64,000 nt of DNA from Planktophila sp965267775 (GTDB lineage: Bacteria > Actinomycetota > Actinomycetes > Nanopelagicales > Nanopelagicaceae), in contig OZ254140.1 in NCBI GenBank assembly GCA_965267775.1, positions 992,001 to 1,056,000 on the forward strand, written 5' to 3'. The notes below the pieces were generated by a model. It searched no databases. It was not told the origin of the DNA and saw nothing but the letters and a program-made list of their open reading frames with translations. Positions within the stretch are counted from its first letter, which is position 1; each line of letters begins with the position of its first letter. A program made the position numbers and the translations under genes. Below, one piece after another: positions 42,323 through 50,293 of this stretch.

Positions 42323-43456
42323 TTACTTGAGCTTTGCAAGCTGTGCCTGGAAAGCCTTAGCGAAAGCGTTAGTTGCAGAGTATGCACCGAAGCCTTCAGC
42401 AGGATTGTCCTTTGCGCAGTTGTTTGAGAGGTAGTTAAGTGTCTTAGCAATATCTGCTGAGTTTGACTTACCTGCTACTGCAAGTGCGTATGTTGTAGCT
42501 GTGAATGGGTAAGCATCTGAATCCTTTGAATCGTATGCAAATGTCACCTTTCCATCAGCTGCAACTGTTGCCTGAGCTGCTGCTGCCATTGCTGAATCAG
42601 ATGATGGAACGATTGCATTTCCTGCAGCGTTGATCACCTTTGTGATTGCAAGGTTGTAAGGAGCCTTAGCGAAACCAACTTCAGCGTATGTGATTGAGTA
42701 TGGTGTTGCCTTAACGCCGTTAGCTACATCGCCTGAACCAGTTGCGCCACGGAAGAACTGTGGGTTAGCTGTGATGTCACCTGGGAATGCTGTTGCGAAT
42801 GCATCGTTAGCAGGCTTTGTCCAGATTGATGGGTAGAGCTTGTTGAAAGCGTTTGTGAGGTTGTTTGAAGTTCCTGATGTAGCTGAACGGTAGAACACTG
42901 TGATTGGCTTTGCAGGAAGAATGCGCTTCTGTGTAAGTGTCTGTGTGCGAAGTACAACTGGTGCACCCTTTGCATCCTTCTTTACAGAACCATCAGCGTT
43001 CTTTGCGTAGATGATTGTTGTGATTGGTCGGTTGTTATCAGCAACGATCTGCTCATCATCCCAACGTGTGATCTTGCCAGCGAAAATCTTTGCGATTGTC
43101 TCTGTTGAAAGTGTGAGTGGCTTATTTGATCCACCTGTGTTTGTAAGAATTGCTACAGGCCATACGAATGCTGGAGCCTGAATCTGCTTATCAACTGGTG
43201 CTGTGTCGAATGAATCTGAGAATGCGAAATCCATTGTGCCGTTGTGTACGCCAGTCTTACCTGAACCTGAACCTGTGCCGTTATAAGGGAAGTCATCACC
43301 AGTAGCTGCCTGGTACTTAGTCTTGCATGCTGCCATGAGGCCGTTGACAGAAGAAGCTCCGCCAGCCTTCCATGTTGCTGCTTGTGCAACTGGAGCGAAA
43401 GCAAGTGTGATCGCTGTAGCGAGTGCTGCGATCTTGATTGAACGTGACTTGTTCAT
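42323..43456 (-). CDS. pstS: Phosphate ABC transporter substrate-binding protein
   Basis: High-affinity phosphate-binding protein of 377 residues. The signal peptide ends LAFAPVAQAATW with no lipobox cysteine, so it is predicted to be a type I secreted protein rather than a lipoprotein. Phosphate-binding motifs: GASSVNG near the N-terminus, GTGSGSGKTG, FAFSDSFD and RSATSGTSNNLT. It is the last gene of the cluster (pstC-pstA-pstB-pstS) and has its own regulatory region with a four-unit PHO box (43527-43570). AAGG precedes the ATG. A separate strong promoter fits the need for many more copies of PstS than of the permease. Confidence 0.95.
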   Translation of the reverse strand: MNKSRSIKIAALATAITLAFAPVAQAATWKAGGASSVNGLMAACKTKYQAATGDDFPYNGTGSGSGKTGVHNGTMDFAFSDSFDTAPVDKQIQAPAFVWPVAILTNTGGSNKPLTLSTETIAKIFAGKITRWDDEQIVADNNRPITTIIYAKNADGSVKKDAKGAPVVLRTQTLTQKRILPAKPITVFYRSATSGTSNNLTNAFNKLYPSIWTKPANDAFATAFPGDITANPQFFRGATGSGDVANGVKATPYSITYAEVGFAKAPYNLAITKVINAAGNAIVPSSDSAMAAAAQATVAADGKVTFAYDSKDSDAYPFTATTYALAVAGKSNSADIAKTLNYLSNNCAKDNPAEGFGAYSATNAFAKAFQAQLAKLK

Positions 43457-43526
43457 TAAGAACCCTTCGATATATGGACATTGTGTCGAAGGTAAAATTA
43501 ACTTGCCAAAGAAACTATGGGCGGAT

Positions 43527-43570
43527 TAACGCGAAACGAACCCGTAACTGTAAGTGAACAGATGGTGAAT
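43527..43570 (-). promoter_or_regulatory. PHO box upstream of pstS (four 11-bp units)
   Basis: Read on the minus strand, four contiguous 11-mers ATTCACCATCT, GTTCACTTACA, GTTACGGGTTC and GTTTCGCGTTA fit the actinobacterial PhoP direct-repeat format (GTTCACC core). A CATAGT at 43514-43519 could be the -10. The first two units are strong, the last two degenerate. Confidence 0.7.
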
Positions 43571-43576
43571 CAGGTT

Positions 43577-44485
43577 TTAGCCGAAACGACCTGAAACGTA
43601 GTTCTCTGTGCGCTTATCTTGTGGTCGAGAGAAGATCTCACTTGTAGGAGCAACTTCAATCATCTGGCCAGGGCCACCTTCTGAGAGGAAGAATGCTGTG
43701 TAGTCAGATACACGCGCAGCCTGCTGCATATTGTGGGTAACAATGATGATTGTCATTGAAGATGAGAGCTCGTTGATCGTATCTTCAATGCGAAGAGTTG
43801 ATCCTGGATCAAGTGCTGAACATGGCTCATCCATCAAGAGAACCTTTGGTTTTACAGCAAGTGAGCGAGCGATACAGAGACGCTGCTGCTGACCGCCTGA
43901 GAGACCACCTGCATGTGCACCGAGACGATCCTTCACTTCCTTCCAGAGACCTGCGCGAACGAGGCACTCTTCAAGGAGATCGTCCTTATTCTCAACCTTA
44001 AGCTGCGCGAGCTTGAGACCTGAGAGAACGTTCTCGCCAATAGTCATTGATGGGAATGGGTTTGGCTTCTGAAAAACCATACCGATTTGAAGACGAATCT
44101 TTGTGACGTCTGTTCCTGGCGCATATACATCTTTGCCATCAAGGAGAACTTCGCCAGCCATAGCTGCAGATGGAATGAATTCGTGCATGCGATTGAGTGT
44201 GCGGATAAATGTTGACTTACCGCAACCTGATGGGCCGATGAGCGCAGTGACTGTTCCGGCAGAGAAATCAAGTGAAACATTTGCTAGAGCATGATGCTTT
44301 CCGAACCATGCGTGCACACCTCGGGCTTCAAGGCCAGAGCCAAGTGCTTGAGTTCCAGGGGTGCGCTTTCCCAAGTTATGAGCTTGAGAGATGTTTGCAA
44401 GTGATGATGATGCAACCTGGGTAGTCATATCTGCTCCTTCATTCTTTTCTGCTGAATTCTCTGGGGTGTTGTTATCGGTAGTCAT
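43577..44485 (-). CDS. pstB: Phosphate ABC transporter ATP-binding protein
   Basis: ATPase subunit of the Pst importer, 302 residues. It has Walker A GPSGCGKSTFIRTLNRMHE, signature LSGGQQQRLCIARSLA, Walker B LLMDEPCSALDP and the switch His in IVTHNMQQAARVSD. It carries an N-terminal extension of about 45 residues before the ABC core, rich in Asn/Glu/Ser/Thr, longer than usual. The start chosen is ATG 44485, which overlaps the pstA stop (TAATG); an internal ATG (MTTQVASS, 19 codons later) is an alternative that would shorten the extension. Confidence 0.95.
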   Translation of the reverse strand: MTTDNNTPENSAEKNEGADMTTQVASSSLANISQAHNLGKRTPGTQALGSGLEARGVHAWFGKHHALANVSLDFSAGTVTALIGPSGCGKSTFIRTLNRMHEFIPSAAMAGEVLLDGKDVYAPGTDVTKIRLQIGMVFQKPNPFPSMTIGENVLSGLKLAQLKVENKDDLLEECLVRAGLWKEVKDRLGAHAGGLSGGQQQRLCIARSLAVKPKVLLMDEPCSALDPGSTLRIEDTINELSSSMTIIIVTHNMQQAARVSDYTAFFLSEGGPGQMIEVAPTSEIFSRPQDKRTENYVSGRFG

Positions 44486-45537
44486 TACTTCATTCTCCGT
44501 CCGCCGAGGGTGCGTGCAATTGTAAAGAGCGATAGAACCAAAATAAGAAGGATCAAAATTCCGGTCCAAGCACGCTGAATGGATTCAGGAGTTCCGAGAG
44601 TGAGCCCTTTCCACACATAGAAAGGCATCGCGCTTGTGTAGTCCTTAAATGGATTGAGATTTAGTTTATCCGCGCCACCGATAGTGAAGATGAGAGGCGC
44701 GGTCTCTCCCGCAATGCGAGCAACACCAAGAATTGTTGCGGTGATAAGCCCATTGCGAGCTGCCGGCACAACGATTGTTGCAACGGTCTTCCACTGTGTA
44801 GCGCCCATTGCAAGACCTGCTTCGCGAAGATCAGCAGGCACTAGGAGCAGCACTTCTTGAGCAGTTCGAGTGACGGTAGGAATCATCAAAACGGTGAGTG
44901 CAAGGCCACCTGCAGTTGCAGAGGCCTTGAGCGGAGTAAGAAGAATGACTGAGGTAAAGATGAAGAGACCCGCGACAACTGATGGCACACCTGACATCGC
45001 CTGAACAACGAATTGAATGAGATTAGAACCCTTGCCGCGAATCTCTGTCAGATAAAGAGCAGTCATGATGCCCATTGGAACCGAGATCACCATTGCGATA
45101 AGAATCAGTGTGACTGTTCCTAGAAGGGCATGGAGCAGGCCGCCATTGCCGATTGGATCAAGAAATGATGCATTGAACATATCTGTTGTAAACAAGTTCC
45201 AGCGAAGTCCTGCAATGCCGTTCTTCAAAGTGATGAAGAGGATGCTGGCAACTGGCGCAAATGTGAGTGTTGCTCCGGTGTAAATTAGCGAAGTTGCGAT
45301 TGAGTCACCGAGGGCCTTGCGTCCAAATTTACGAACACTCACAACTATCTGAAATAGCGTTGAGAAGATTAAGAAAGAGAGCGCATACCCGAGCTTGCCA
45401 GAGAGCCCTGTTGTCTTTACAGCAACCCCCGCTAGCGCAAGTGCAAGTAAGAGTGAGATTGCAGTTGTGATGCGCTCTTTGCCAGTTGCCTTCCATGGCT
45501 TGATTGGCTTTACAGTGTCGAATGCGAGATCAGTCAT
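44485..45537 (-). CDS. pstA: Phosphate ABC transporter permease PstA
   Basis: Membrane permease of the Pst importer, 350 residues. Six core helices, preceded by two additional N-terminal hydrophobic segments (TAISLLLALALAGVAVKTTG and YALSFLIFSTLFQIVVSV). The EAA-type cytoplasmic loop REAGLAMGATQWKTVATIVVP contacts PstB. It starts 2 bp after the pstC stop. Confidence 0.94.
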   Translation of the reverse strand: MTDLAFDTVKPIKPWKATGKERITTAISLLLALALAGVAVKTTGLSGKLGYALSFLIFSTLFQIVVSVRKFGRKALGDSIATSLIYTGATLTFAPVASILFITLKNGIAGLRWNLFTTDMFNASFLDPIGNGGLLHALLGTVTLILIAMVISVPMGIMTALYLTEIRGKGSNLIQFVVQAMSGVPSVVAGLFIFTSVILLTPLKASATAGGLALTVLMIPTVTRTAQEVLLLVPADLREAGLAMGATQWKTVATIVVPAARNGLITATILGVARIAGETAPLIFTIGGADKLNLNPFKDYTSAMPFYVWKGLTLGTPESIQRAWTGILILLILVLSLFTIARTLGGRRMK

Positions 45538-45539
45538 TC

Positions 45540-46523
45540 TTATTTACCTGATTTCAAAGTGTTGCGAACGATGAAGTTTGCGCCAAGGTTTACCATGAGT
45601 GTGAGCAAGAAGAGGATGAATCCAGCAGCTAATAGAGCTGTTGTCTCACCACCTGTCGACTCTCCCCATTTCTGAATAATCATGGAAGCAACATTTCCGC
45701 CAGAACCGTAGAGAATATGGATATTTACCTTAAATACAATGTTGAGAACTGAGTAGACCGCAACAGTTTCACCAAATGCACGACCAAGGCCAAGCATTGC
45801 GCCGCCGATAAGTCCGCTATTTCCAAATGGGAAAACGACAGTTTTGATAACGCCCCATTTTGTCGCTCCAAGTGCATATGCAGCTTGAATGCGATCAAGT
45901 GGGGTTTGTGCAAATACTTCGCGGGCAACAGATGTCACGATAGGGATAATCATGATTGCAAGAACTACGCCAGCAATAAAAGGCGAACGTTCAAAGAAGT
46001 ATTGTGGCGCGTCAAAGACTGGAATCCAGTTGAGATATTTAAAAAGCAACTTGCCCCAGTAAGTTGCAAGAGGCATCAAGACAAAGAATCCCCAGAGGCC
46101 ATATAGAACTGATGGAAATGCTGCCATGAGATCAACTACTGATACTAAGAAAGTTTTGATTCGAGCAGGTGCATAGAAGGTTAGGAAGAGAGCGAGCGCA
46201 ACTGAAAGCGGCACTCCAATAACGAGAGCAATAATGGAAATGAGAACTGTTCCGAGCAACATGGCACCAACGCCAAGGTTGTAGGTAGTTCCGGCATCTG
46301 TCTGTACAACTTCCCAATTCGAGCGGGTGAGGAATCCAAAACCTTGCATGTGAATTGTTTGAATTCCACGTATAGAAAGAAAGAGACCGATTAAAGTCAG
46401 GATTAATAGCGCGGTCATGCCAAAACCCGTTACAACTCCGCGGAAGATCTTGTCGGAGGTACGGGGGTTGGTCGTTAATTCTCGAGGCGCAGGAATTTGG
46501 CCCGCATCCAGGGTTGTCGACAT
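45540..46523 (-). CDS. pstC: Phosphate ABC transporter permease PstC
   Basis: Membrane permease partner of PstA, 327 residues, six core helices. The EAA-type loop is IQAAYALGATKWGVIKTVVFP and the conserved block SGGNVASMI lies near the end. First gene of the operon here. The promoter region contains a three-unit PHO box (46564-46596). No obvious Shine-Dalgarno near ATG 46523; an AGGTGA lies about 12 nt upstream. Confidence 0.95.
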   Translation of the reverse strand: MSTTLDAGQIPAPRELTTNPRTSDKIFRGVVTGFGMTALLILTLIGLFLSIRGIQTIHMQGFGFLTRSNWEVVQTDAGTTYNLGVGAMLLGTVLISIIALVIGVPLSVALALFLTFYAPARIKTFLVSVVDLMAAFPSVLYGLWGFFVLMPLATYWGKLLFKYLNWIPVFDAPQYFFERSPFIAGVVLAIMIIPIVTSVAREVFAQTPLDRIQAAYALGATKWGVIKTVVFPFGNSGLIGGAMLGLGRAFGETVAVYSVLNIVFKVNIHILYGSGGNVASMIIQKWGESTGGETTALLAAGFILFLLTLMVNLGANFIVRNTLKSGK

Positions 46524-46563
46524 GGGTCGAATACTTCACCTAACCCCGAAAAAACACACGGAT

Positions 46564-46596
46564 ACTTGGTGAACGGAAGGTGAACGAGAGTTGAAA
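46564..46596 (-). promoter_or_regulatory. PHO box upstream of pstC (three 11-bp units)
   Basis: On the minus strand TTTCAACTCTC, GTTCACCTTCC and GTTCACCAAGT stand in a row; the last two carry perfect GTTCACC cores exactly 11 bp apart. It also covers the TTGAAA (46591-46596) that serves as candidate -35 of the divergent orn gene. Confidence 0.75.
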
Positions 46597-46617
46597 CCTC
46601 CGTTGAGCCACTACGCT
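46591..46617 (+). promoter_or_regulatory. Promoter of orn, leaderless
   Basis: TTGAAA (46591-46596), 15 bp, TACGCT (46612-46617), then 6 nt to ATG 46624. The -35 coincides with the upstream unit of the pstC PHO box. Spacing of 15 bp is shorter than ideal. Confidence 0.4.
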
Positions 46618-46623
46618 CGCCCC

Positions 46624-47235
46624 ATGGCTGCAGAACTCCCTCATCTCATCTGGATTGACTGTGAAATGACAGGTCTCTCCCTCGAAAGCGATGCCCTGGT
46701 CGAGATTGCCGTCCTCGTCACCGATTCAGAGCTCAACATCATCGGCGAAGGCATTGACCTCGTAATCCACGCAACCGACGGACAGCTCGAGGCGATGAAT
46801 GACTTCGTCCGCAATATGCACACCTCATCGGGGTTAATCAATGAGATCCCTCAAGGCATCACAATCGCTCAAGCAGAGGCGAAGATCATGGCCTACCTCA
46901 ACTCCGTTGGAGTCATCGCTGGCAAATCCCCTCTCGCTGGAAACTCAGTCTCTGTCGATCGCAACTTCATTGCGCGCGATATGAAGACCCTTGCAGATTT
47001 CTTGCACTACCGAACAATCGATGTCTCAACAATTAAAGAGTTGTCACGTCGTTGGTATCCGAAGGCCTACTTTGCAGCCCCTGCCAAGACTGGCAACCAT
47101 CGCGCCCTTGGCGATATTCGTGACTCTATTGAAGAGTTGAAGTACTACCGCAGCGCAGTTTTCAGCAATAAGCCTGCCTCTAAGCCTGTAGCGCGTAACC
47201 GGTTTCTTAATTTCGGGCCTTGGCGGGTAAAGTAG
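46624..47235 (+). CDS. orn: Oligoribonuclease
   Basis: DEDDh 3'-5' exoribonuclease that degrades 2-5 nt RNA (and linear di-nucleotides) in the cytoplasm, 203 residues. ExoI motif LIWIDCEMTGL (D12, E14), ExoII region NSVSVDRNFIARDM with LADFLHYRTIDVSTIKEL, and ExoIII HRALGDIRDSIEEL. The start chosen is ATG 46624; the upstream TTG 46591 falls in the promoter. Probable leaderless mRNA. A C-terminal extension of about 20 basic residues follows the core. Confidence 0.95.
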   Translation: MAAELPHLIWIDCEMTGLSLESDALVEIAVLVTDSELNIIGEGIDLVIHATDGQLEAMNDFVRNMHTSSGLINEIPQGITIAQAEAKIMAYLNSVGVIAGKSPLAGNSVSVDRNFIARDMKTLADFLHYRTIDVSTIKELSRRWYPKAYFAAPAKTGNHRALGDIRDSIEELKYYRSAVFSNKPASKPVARNRFLNFGPWRVK

Positions 47236-47253
47236 CGCCCTGCACAGCACATG

Positions 47254-47329
47254 GTGGGCGTAGCTCAGCTGGTAGAGCACTCGGTTGTGGTCCGAGATGT
47301 CGCGGGTTCGAGCCCCGTCGTTCACCCCA
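47254..47329 (+). tRNA. tRNA-His(GTG)
   Basis: Cloverleaf with acceptor GTGGGCG/CGTTCAC (two G-U pairs), anticodon stem CTCGG/CCGAG around TTGTGGT with anticodon GTG, T-loop TTCGAGC. The G at 47253 supplies the His-specific G-1 opposite C73. CCA is encoded. Confidence 0.95.
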
Positions 47330-47379
47330 AGTTTTCCCCTTACATATTTATTGGTGAGGTTTAGAGAAAGAAGCGCAGA

Positions 47380-47865
47380 ATGATCTTCGACGTTGTTGTT
47401 GAAATTCCAGCAGGCTCACGCAATAAGTACGAGATCAATCATGAGACTCATGAAGTCCGCCTCGATCGGATGCTCTTCACAGCCACTCGCTTTCCCCACG
47501 ACTACGGTTTTGTAAAGAACACACTCTCTAACGATGGCGATCCACTCGATGCCCTCGTGATGCTCGATGAGCCGACTTTCCCAGGGTGTGTTGTTTCAGC
47601 TCGCGCTGTAGCGATGCTCCGTATGACCGATGAGAAGGGCGGCGACGACAAGCTTCTCTGCGTTGCAGCTGGCGATATTCGCAAGGCGGCAATCAAGGAC
47701 ATCGGCGATCTACCTGTTTATGAACTCGATGAAATTAAGCACTTCTTCGAGGTCTACAAGACTCTTGAGCCAGGAAAAGAAGTTATCGGTGGCGATTGGG
47801 TTGGCCACGATGATGCGGAGAAGGAAATTCAAGCTTCTTACGATCGCTATCAGGCAACTAAGTAA
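47380..47865 (+). CDS. ppa: Inorganic pyrophosphatase
   Basis: Family I soluble pyrophosphatase, 161 residues; hydrolyses PPi to drive biosynthesis. Signature DGDPLDALVML (three metal-binding Asp) and the substrate block EIPAGSRNKYEI are intact, with FPHDYGFVKNTL between them. AGAAAGAAG before ATG 47380 could be a weak ribosome site. It lies 50 bp after tRNA-His and 42 bp before amtB. Confidence 0.97.
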   Translation: MIFDVVVEIPAGSRNKYEINHETHEVRLDRMLFTATRFPHDYGFVKNTLSNDGDPLDALVMLDEPTFPGCVVSARAVAMLRMTDEKGGDDKLLCVAAGDIRKAAIKDIGDLPVYELDEIKHFFEVYKTLEPGKEVIGGDWVGHDDAEKEIQASYDRYQATK

Positions 47866-47907
47866 TCCAAATAAATATTTAACAAGTAATAAGTTACGGA
47901 GAAACTT

Positions 47908-49176
47908 ATGCACGCTATCAATGCCGGAGATACAGCTTGGGTATTAATGAGCGGAGCGCTAGTTCTCTTCATGACTCCAGCGCTCGCCTTGTTCTATGGC
48001 GGAATGGTCCGCGCAAAATCTGCTCTTAATATGATGATGATGTCATTTGCCGCAATGGGCGTTACATCAATCATCTGGGTTCTCTACGGTTATTCATTCG
48101 CCTTCGGAACTTCAAAGGGCGGAATCATTGGTGGCTTTGAATACCTCGGCCTCAAAGGAACTCTAGATCAAGTAGTTGGCGCTGAAGGTCATGAGATTCC
48201 AACACTTGCCTTTGTTATGTTCCAGATGACTTTTGCAATCATCACCGTTGCGCTTCTTTCGGGCGCTATCGCAGACCGTGCAAAGTTTGGTTCATGGGTC
48301 GTCTTTGTCGCTATCTGGATCACCTTGGTTTATCTTCCAATCTGCCACTGGGTATTCGCCTCTCAAAATGGAGAAGGCGGCTGGATTGTCGATCGACTTC
48401 ATGCACTCGATTTCGCTGGTGGTTTAGTTGTAGAGATTAACTCTGGAGCTGCGGCTCTTGCTCTTGCCCTCGTTCTAGGAAAGCGCGATGGCTTTAAGAA
48501 AGATCCAATGCGCCCACATAACATGCCACTTGTTCTCCTTGGCGCCGGTGCTCTCTGGTTCGGTTGGTTCGGATTCAATGCAGGCTCTGCACTCTCTGCA
48601 GGACACCTCGCAGCAACTGCAATGATCAATACACAGATTGCAACTGCTGCTGCATCGATGACATGGATGGCATTTGAGAAGTACCGCGACGGAAAGGCAA
48701 CCACTCTTGGTGTTGCCTCAGGTGCAGTTGCCGGAGCTGTGGCAATTACTCCAGCATGTGGCTACCTCAATCCACTCGGTGCGCTGATTCTTGGACTTGT
48801 TGCAGGTGTCGCATCTGCATGGGCAGTCACACGCAAGTACAAGTATGGCTATGACGATTCACTCGATGTTGTCGGCGTTCACGGCGTAGGAGGAATCCTC
48901 GGAATGCTCGCTATCGGATTTCTGGCAACTATCTCAGCAAATGCCGCTGGCGCAGACGGTCTCTTCTTTAGCGGTGGCGCTACTCAGTTCGGACACCAAT
49001 TCATTGCAGTAGTAGTTGTTGCGGCATTCTCATTCTGCGCGACTTGGTTGATTGCAACGATTATCCAGAAAACCATTGGCTTCCGCGCATTCCGCGATGA
49101 TGAACTCAACGGCCTCGACACAACATTCCACGCAGAATCTGCATACGACATCACAGGAAATTCCAATCGCTACTAA
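47908..49176 (+). CDS. amtB: Ammonium transporter AmtB (Glu at first twin-His position)
   Basis: Eleven-helix Amt/Mep/Rh channel, 422 residues, N-terminus outside. The family signature region LDFAGGLVVEINSGAAALAL is present, but the first pore histidine (VVHIN in most bacterial Amt proteins) is Glu (E176). The second, H325 in GVHGVGGILG, is kept. The conserved Phe/Trp gate region and the C-terminal regulatory tail (about 395-422; LDTTFHAESAYDITGNS) are present, so control by the adjacent PII protein is expected. GGAG lies just before the ATG. It is followed by glnB 18 bp downstream. A Glu at this site is known in some fungal Mep proteins. Confidence 0.96.
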   Translation: MHAINAGDTAWVLMSGALVLFMTPALALFYGGMVRAKSALNMMMMSFAAMGVTSIIWVLYGYSFAFGTSKGGIIGGFEYLGLKGTLDQVVGAEGHEIPTLAFVMFQMTFAIITVALLSGAIADRAKFGSWVVFVAIWITLVYLPICHWVFASQNGEGGWIVDRLHALDFAGGLVVEINSGAAALALALVLGKRDGFKKDPMRPHNMPLVLLGAGALWFGWFGFNAGSALSAGHLAATAMINTQIATAAASMTWMAFEKYRDGKATTLGVASGAVAGAVAITPACGYLNPLGALILGLVAGVASAWAVTRKYKYGYDDSLDVVGVHGVGGILGMLAIGFLATISANAAGADGLFFSGGATQFGHQFIAVVVVAAFSFCATWLIATIIQKTIGFRAFRDDELNGLDTTFHAESAYDITGNSNRY

Positions 49177-49194
49177 GCGAGATTGAAGGAAAAT

Positions 49195-49533
49195 ATGAAG
49201 CTCATAACCGCAATCGTGAAACCTGCAAAGGTCGATGACATCAAGGTAGCCCTACAGGCAGCTGGCGTTGCTGGCATGACTGTCTCAGAGACGCGTGGCT
49301 TTGGCCGCCAGAAGGGCCACACAGAGATCTATCGTGGCGCTGAATACACAGTCGACTTCATTCCAAAGGTGCGTATTGAAGTATTGGTAGATGATGCTGA
49401 TTCACAATCAATCATCGACACAATCGTTACTGCAGCAAATACCGGATCAATCGGTGATGGAAAGCTTTGGGTGACAAACGTTGAGCAAGTAATCCGCATT
49501 CGCACAGGCGAGCGCGGCGGAGATGCGCTTTAA
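49195..49533 (+). CDS. glnB: PII nitrogen regulatory protein
   Basis: Trimeric PII signalling protein, 112 residues, sensing 2-oxoglutarate and ATP/ADP and blocking AmtB by T-loop insertion. The T-loop GRQKGHTEIYRGAEYTVDFIPK keeps the modifiable Tyr in GAEYTVDF. B- and C-loop motifs are TGSIGDGKLWV and RIRTGERGGDAL. The start chosen is ATG 49195 with AAGGA upstream; the TTG four codons earlier overlaps that site. amtB-glnB linkage suggests a GlnK role. The 3' end overlaps the convergent nuclease gene by 4 bp. Confidence 0.96.
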   Translation: MKLITAIVKPAKVDDIKVALQAAGVAGMTVSETRGFGRQKGHTEIYRGAEYTVDFIPKVRIEVLVDDADSQSIIDTIVTAANTGSIGDGKLWVTNVEQVIRIRTGERGGDAL

Positions 49534-50198
49534 CTCTTAGGGAGTAATTGCCCAGGGCATTTGGCAAGAATTGTTTTCATCGCAGATTTCTCTGCAGTTG
49601 TTACCCAGATTGCGTACTTCGCTTTAACAGCAATCTGACGAGCAACATAGGCGCATCGGTAGCTCTTTAGCGGTGGGAGCCATGTTGCCGCATCTCCATC
49701 GCCCTTCTGAGAATTAAGGCGACCTTGTACAGCTAACAAATTGAGTGGATCGTTGTAGAAGGAAACTTTCGTTGTGCTCCCCCATTTGAATGCGCCCTTC
49801 TGCCAGGCATCCGATACAGCCACGACGTGGTCAATCTGAATCAAACTGCTTGTGCCAACTCCGCGAAGGAAATCCATCTTTGTGCCGGAATAGGGATCAA
49901 TAAGAGTTCCTGTTAGCACCGTGCAGTTATCGTTTGAATATTTAAAGGTAATAGATTTCAAATCGCGCTTGAGAATGTCATTGCGAGTATCGCAACTATT
50001 TCCATCTGGGTCTGCCCAATCTCCCCACGAGCTGCGGTCGTAACCCGTCTTTGGTGCACGTCCTTTCACCAATAAAGTCTCAAGTACAACTGAAGCCTTC
50101 TGTTCTGCAGCGCTTGCCGGGGCTAGGGGTGCCGCCATTGCACCGGCAATAAGCAAGGTTGTAATGCGGATTTCCCACTTTGAGATAGCTCGTGACAT
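49530..50198 (-). CDS. Secreted HNH-type nuclease
   Basis: Exported nuclease of 222 residues, of the DUF1524/HNH type common in Actinobacteria. The signal peptide ends near ASAAEQ (residue 31). Nuclease core: GDWADPDGNSCDTRNDILKRDL (about 60), then QIDHVVAVSDAWQKGA (His of the beta-beta-alpha metal motif) and FYNDPLNLLAVQGRLNSQKGD (Asn residues). Four Cys (at about C69, C92, C181, C214) can make disulfides, consistent with export. Probable role is degradation of extracellular DNA/RNA for phosphate and nitrogen, which fits the pst and amt neighbours; that is inference. No clear ribosome site or -10 is seen at ATG 50198. Confidence 0.87.
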   Translation of the reverse strand: MSRAISKWEIRITTLLIAGAMAAPLAPASAAEQKASVVLETLLVKGRAPKTGYDRSSWGDWADPDGNSCDTRNDILKRDLKSITFKYSNDNCTVLTGTLIDPYSGTKMDFLRGVGTSSLIQIDHVVAVSDAWQKGAFKWGSTTKVSFYNDPLNLLAVQGRLNSQKGDGDAATWLPPLKSYRCAYVARQIAVKAKYAIWVTTAEKSAMKTILAKCPGQLLPKS

Positions 50199-50293
50199 GG
50201 CTTAATCATGGCCTCTCAACGATCATTCTCAACTCCCTAACTGGCGGATGGAATGGTCAAAGTTGCCTTCAGGAACTGGTATGTTCTGCTCTG

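Noticed and set aside
47893..47905. GTTAC-n3-GAAAC before amtB, like GlnR half-sites
   Set aside because: The actinobacterial GlnR box has a 6-nt gap between GTnAC and GAAAC; here it is 3, and the right half overlaps the ribosome site region. No second box is nearby.
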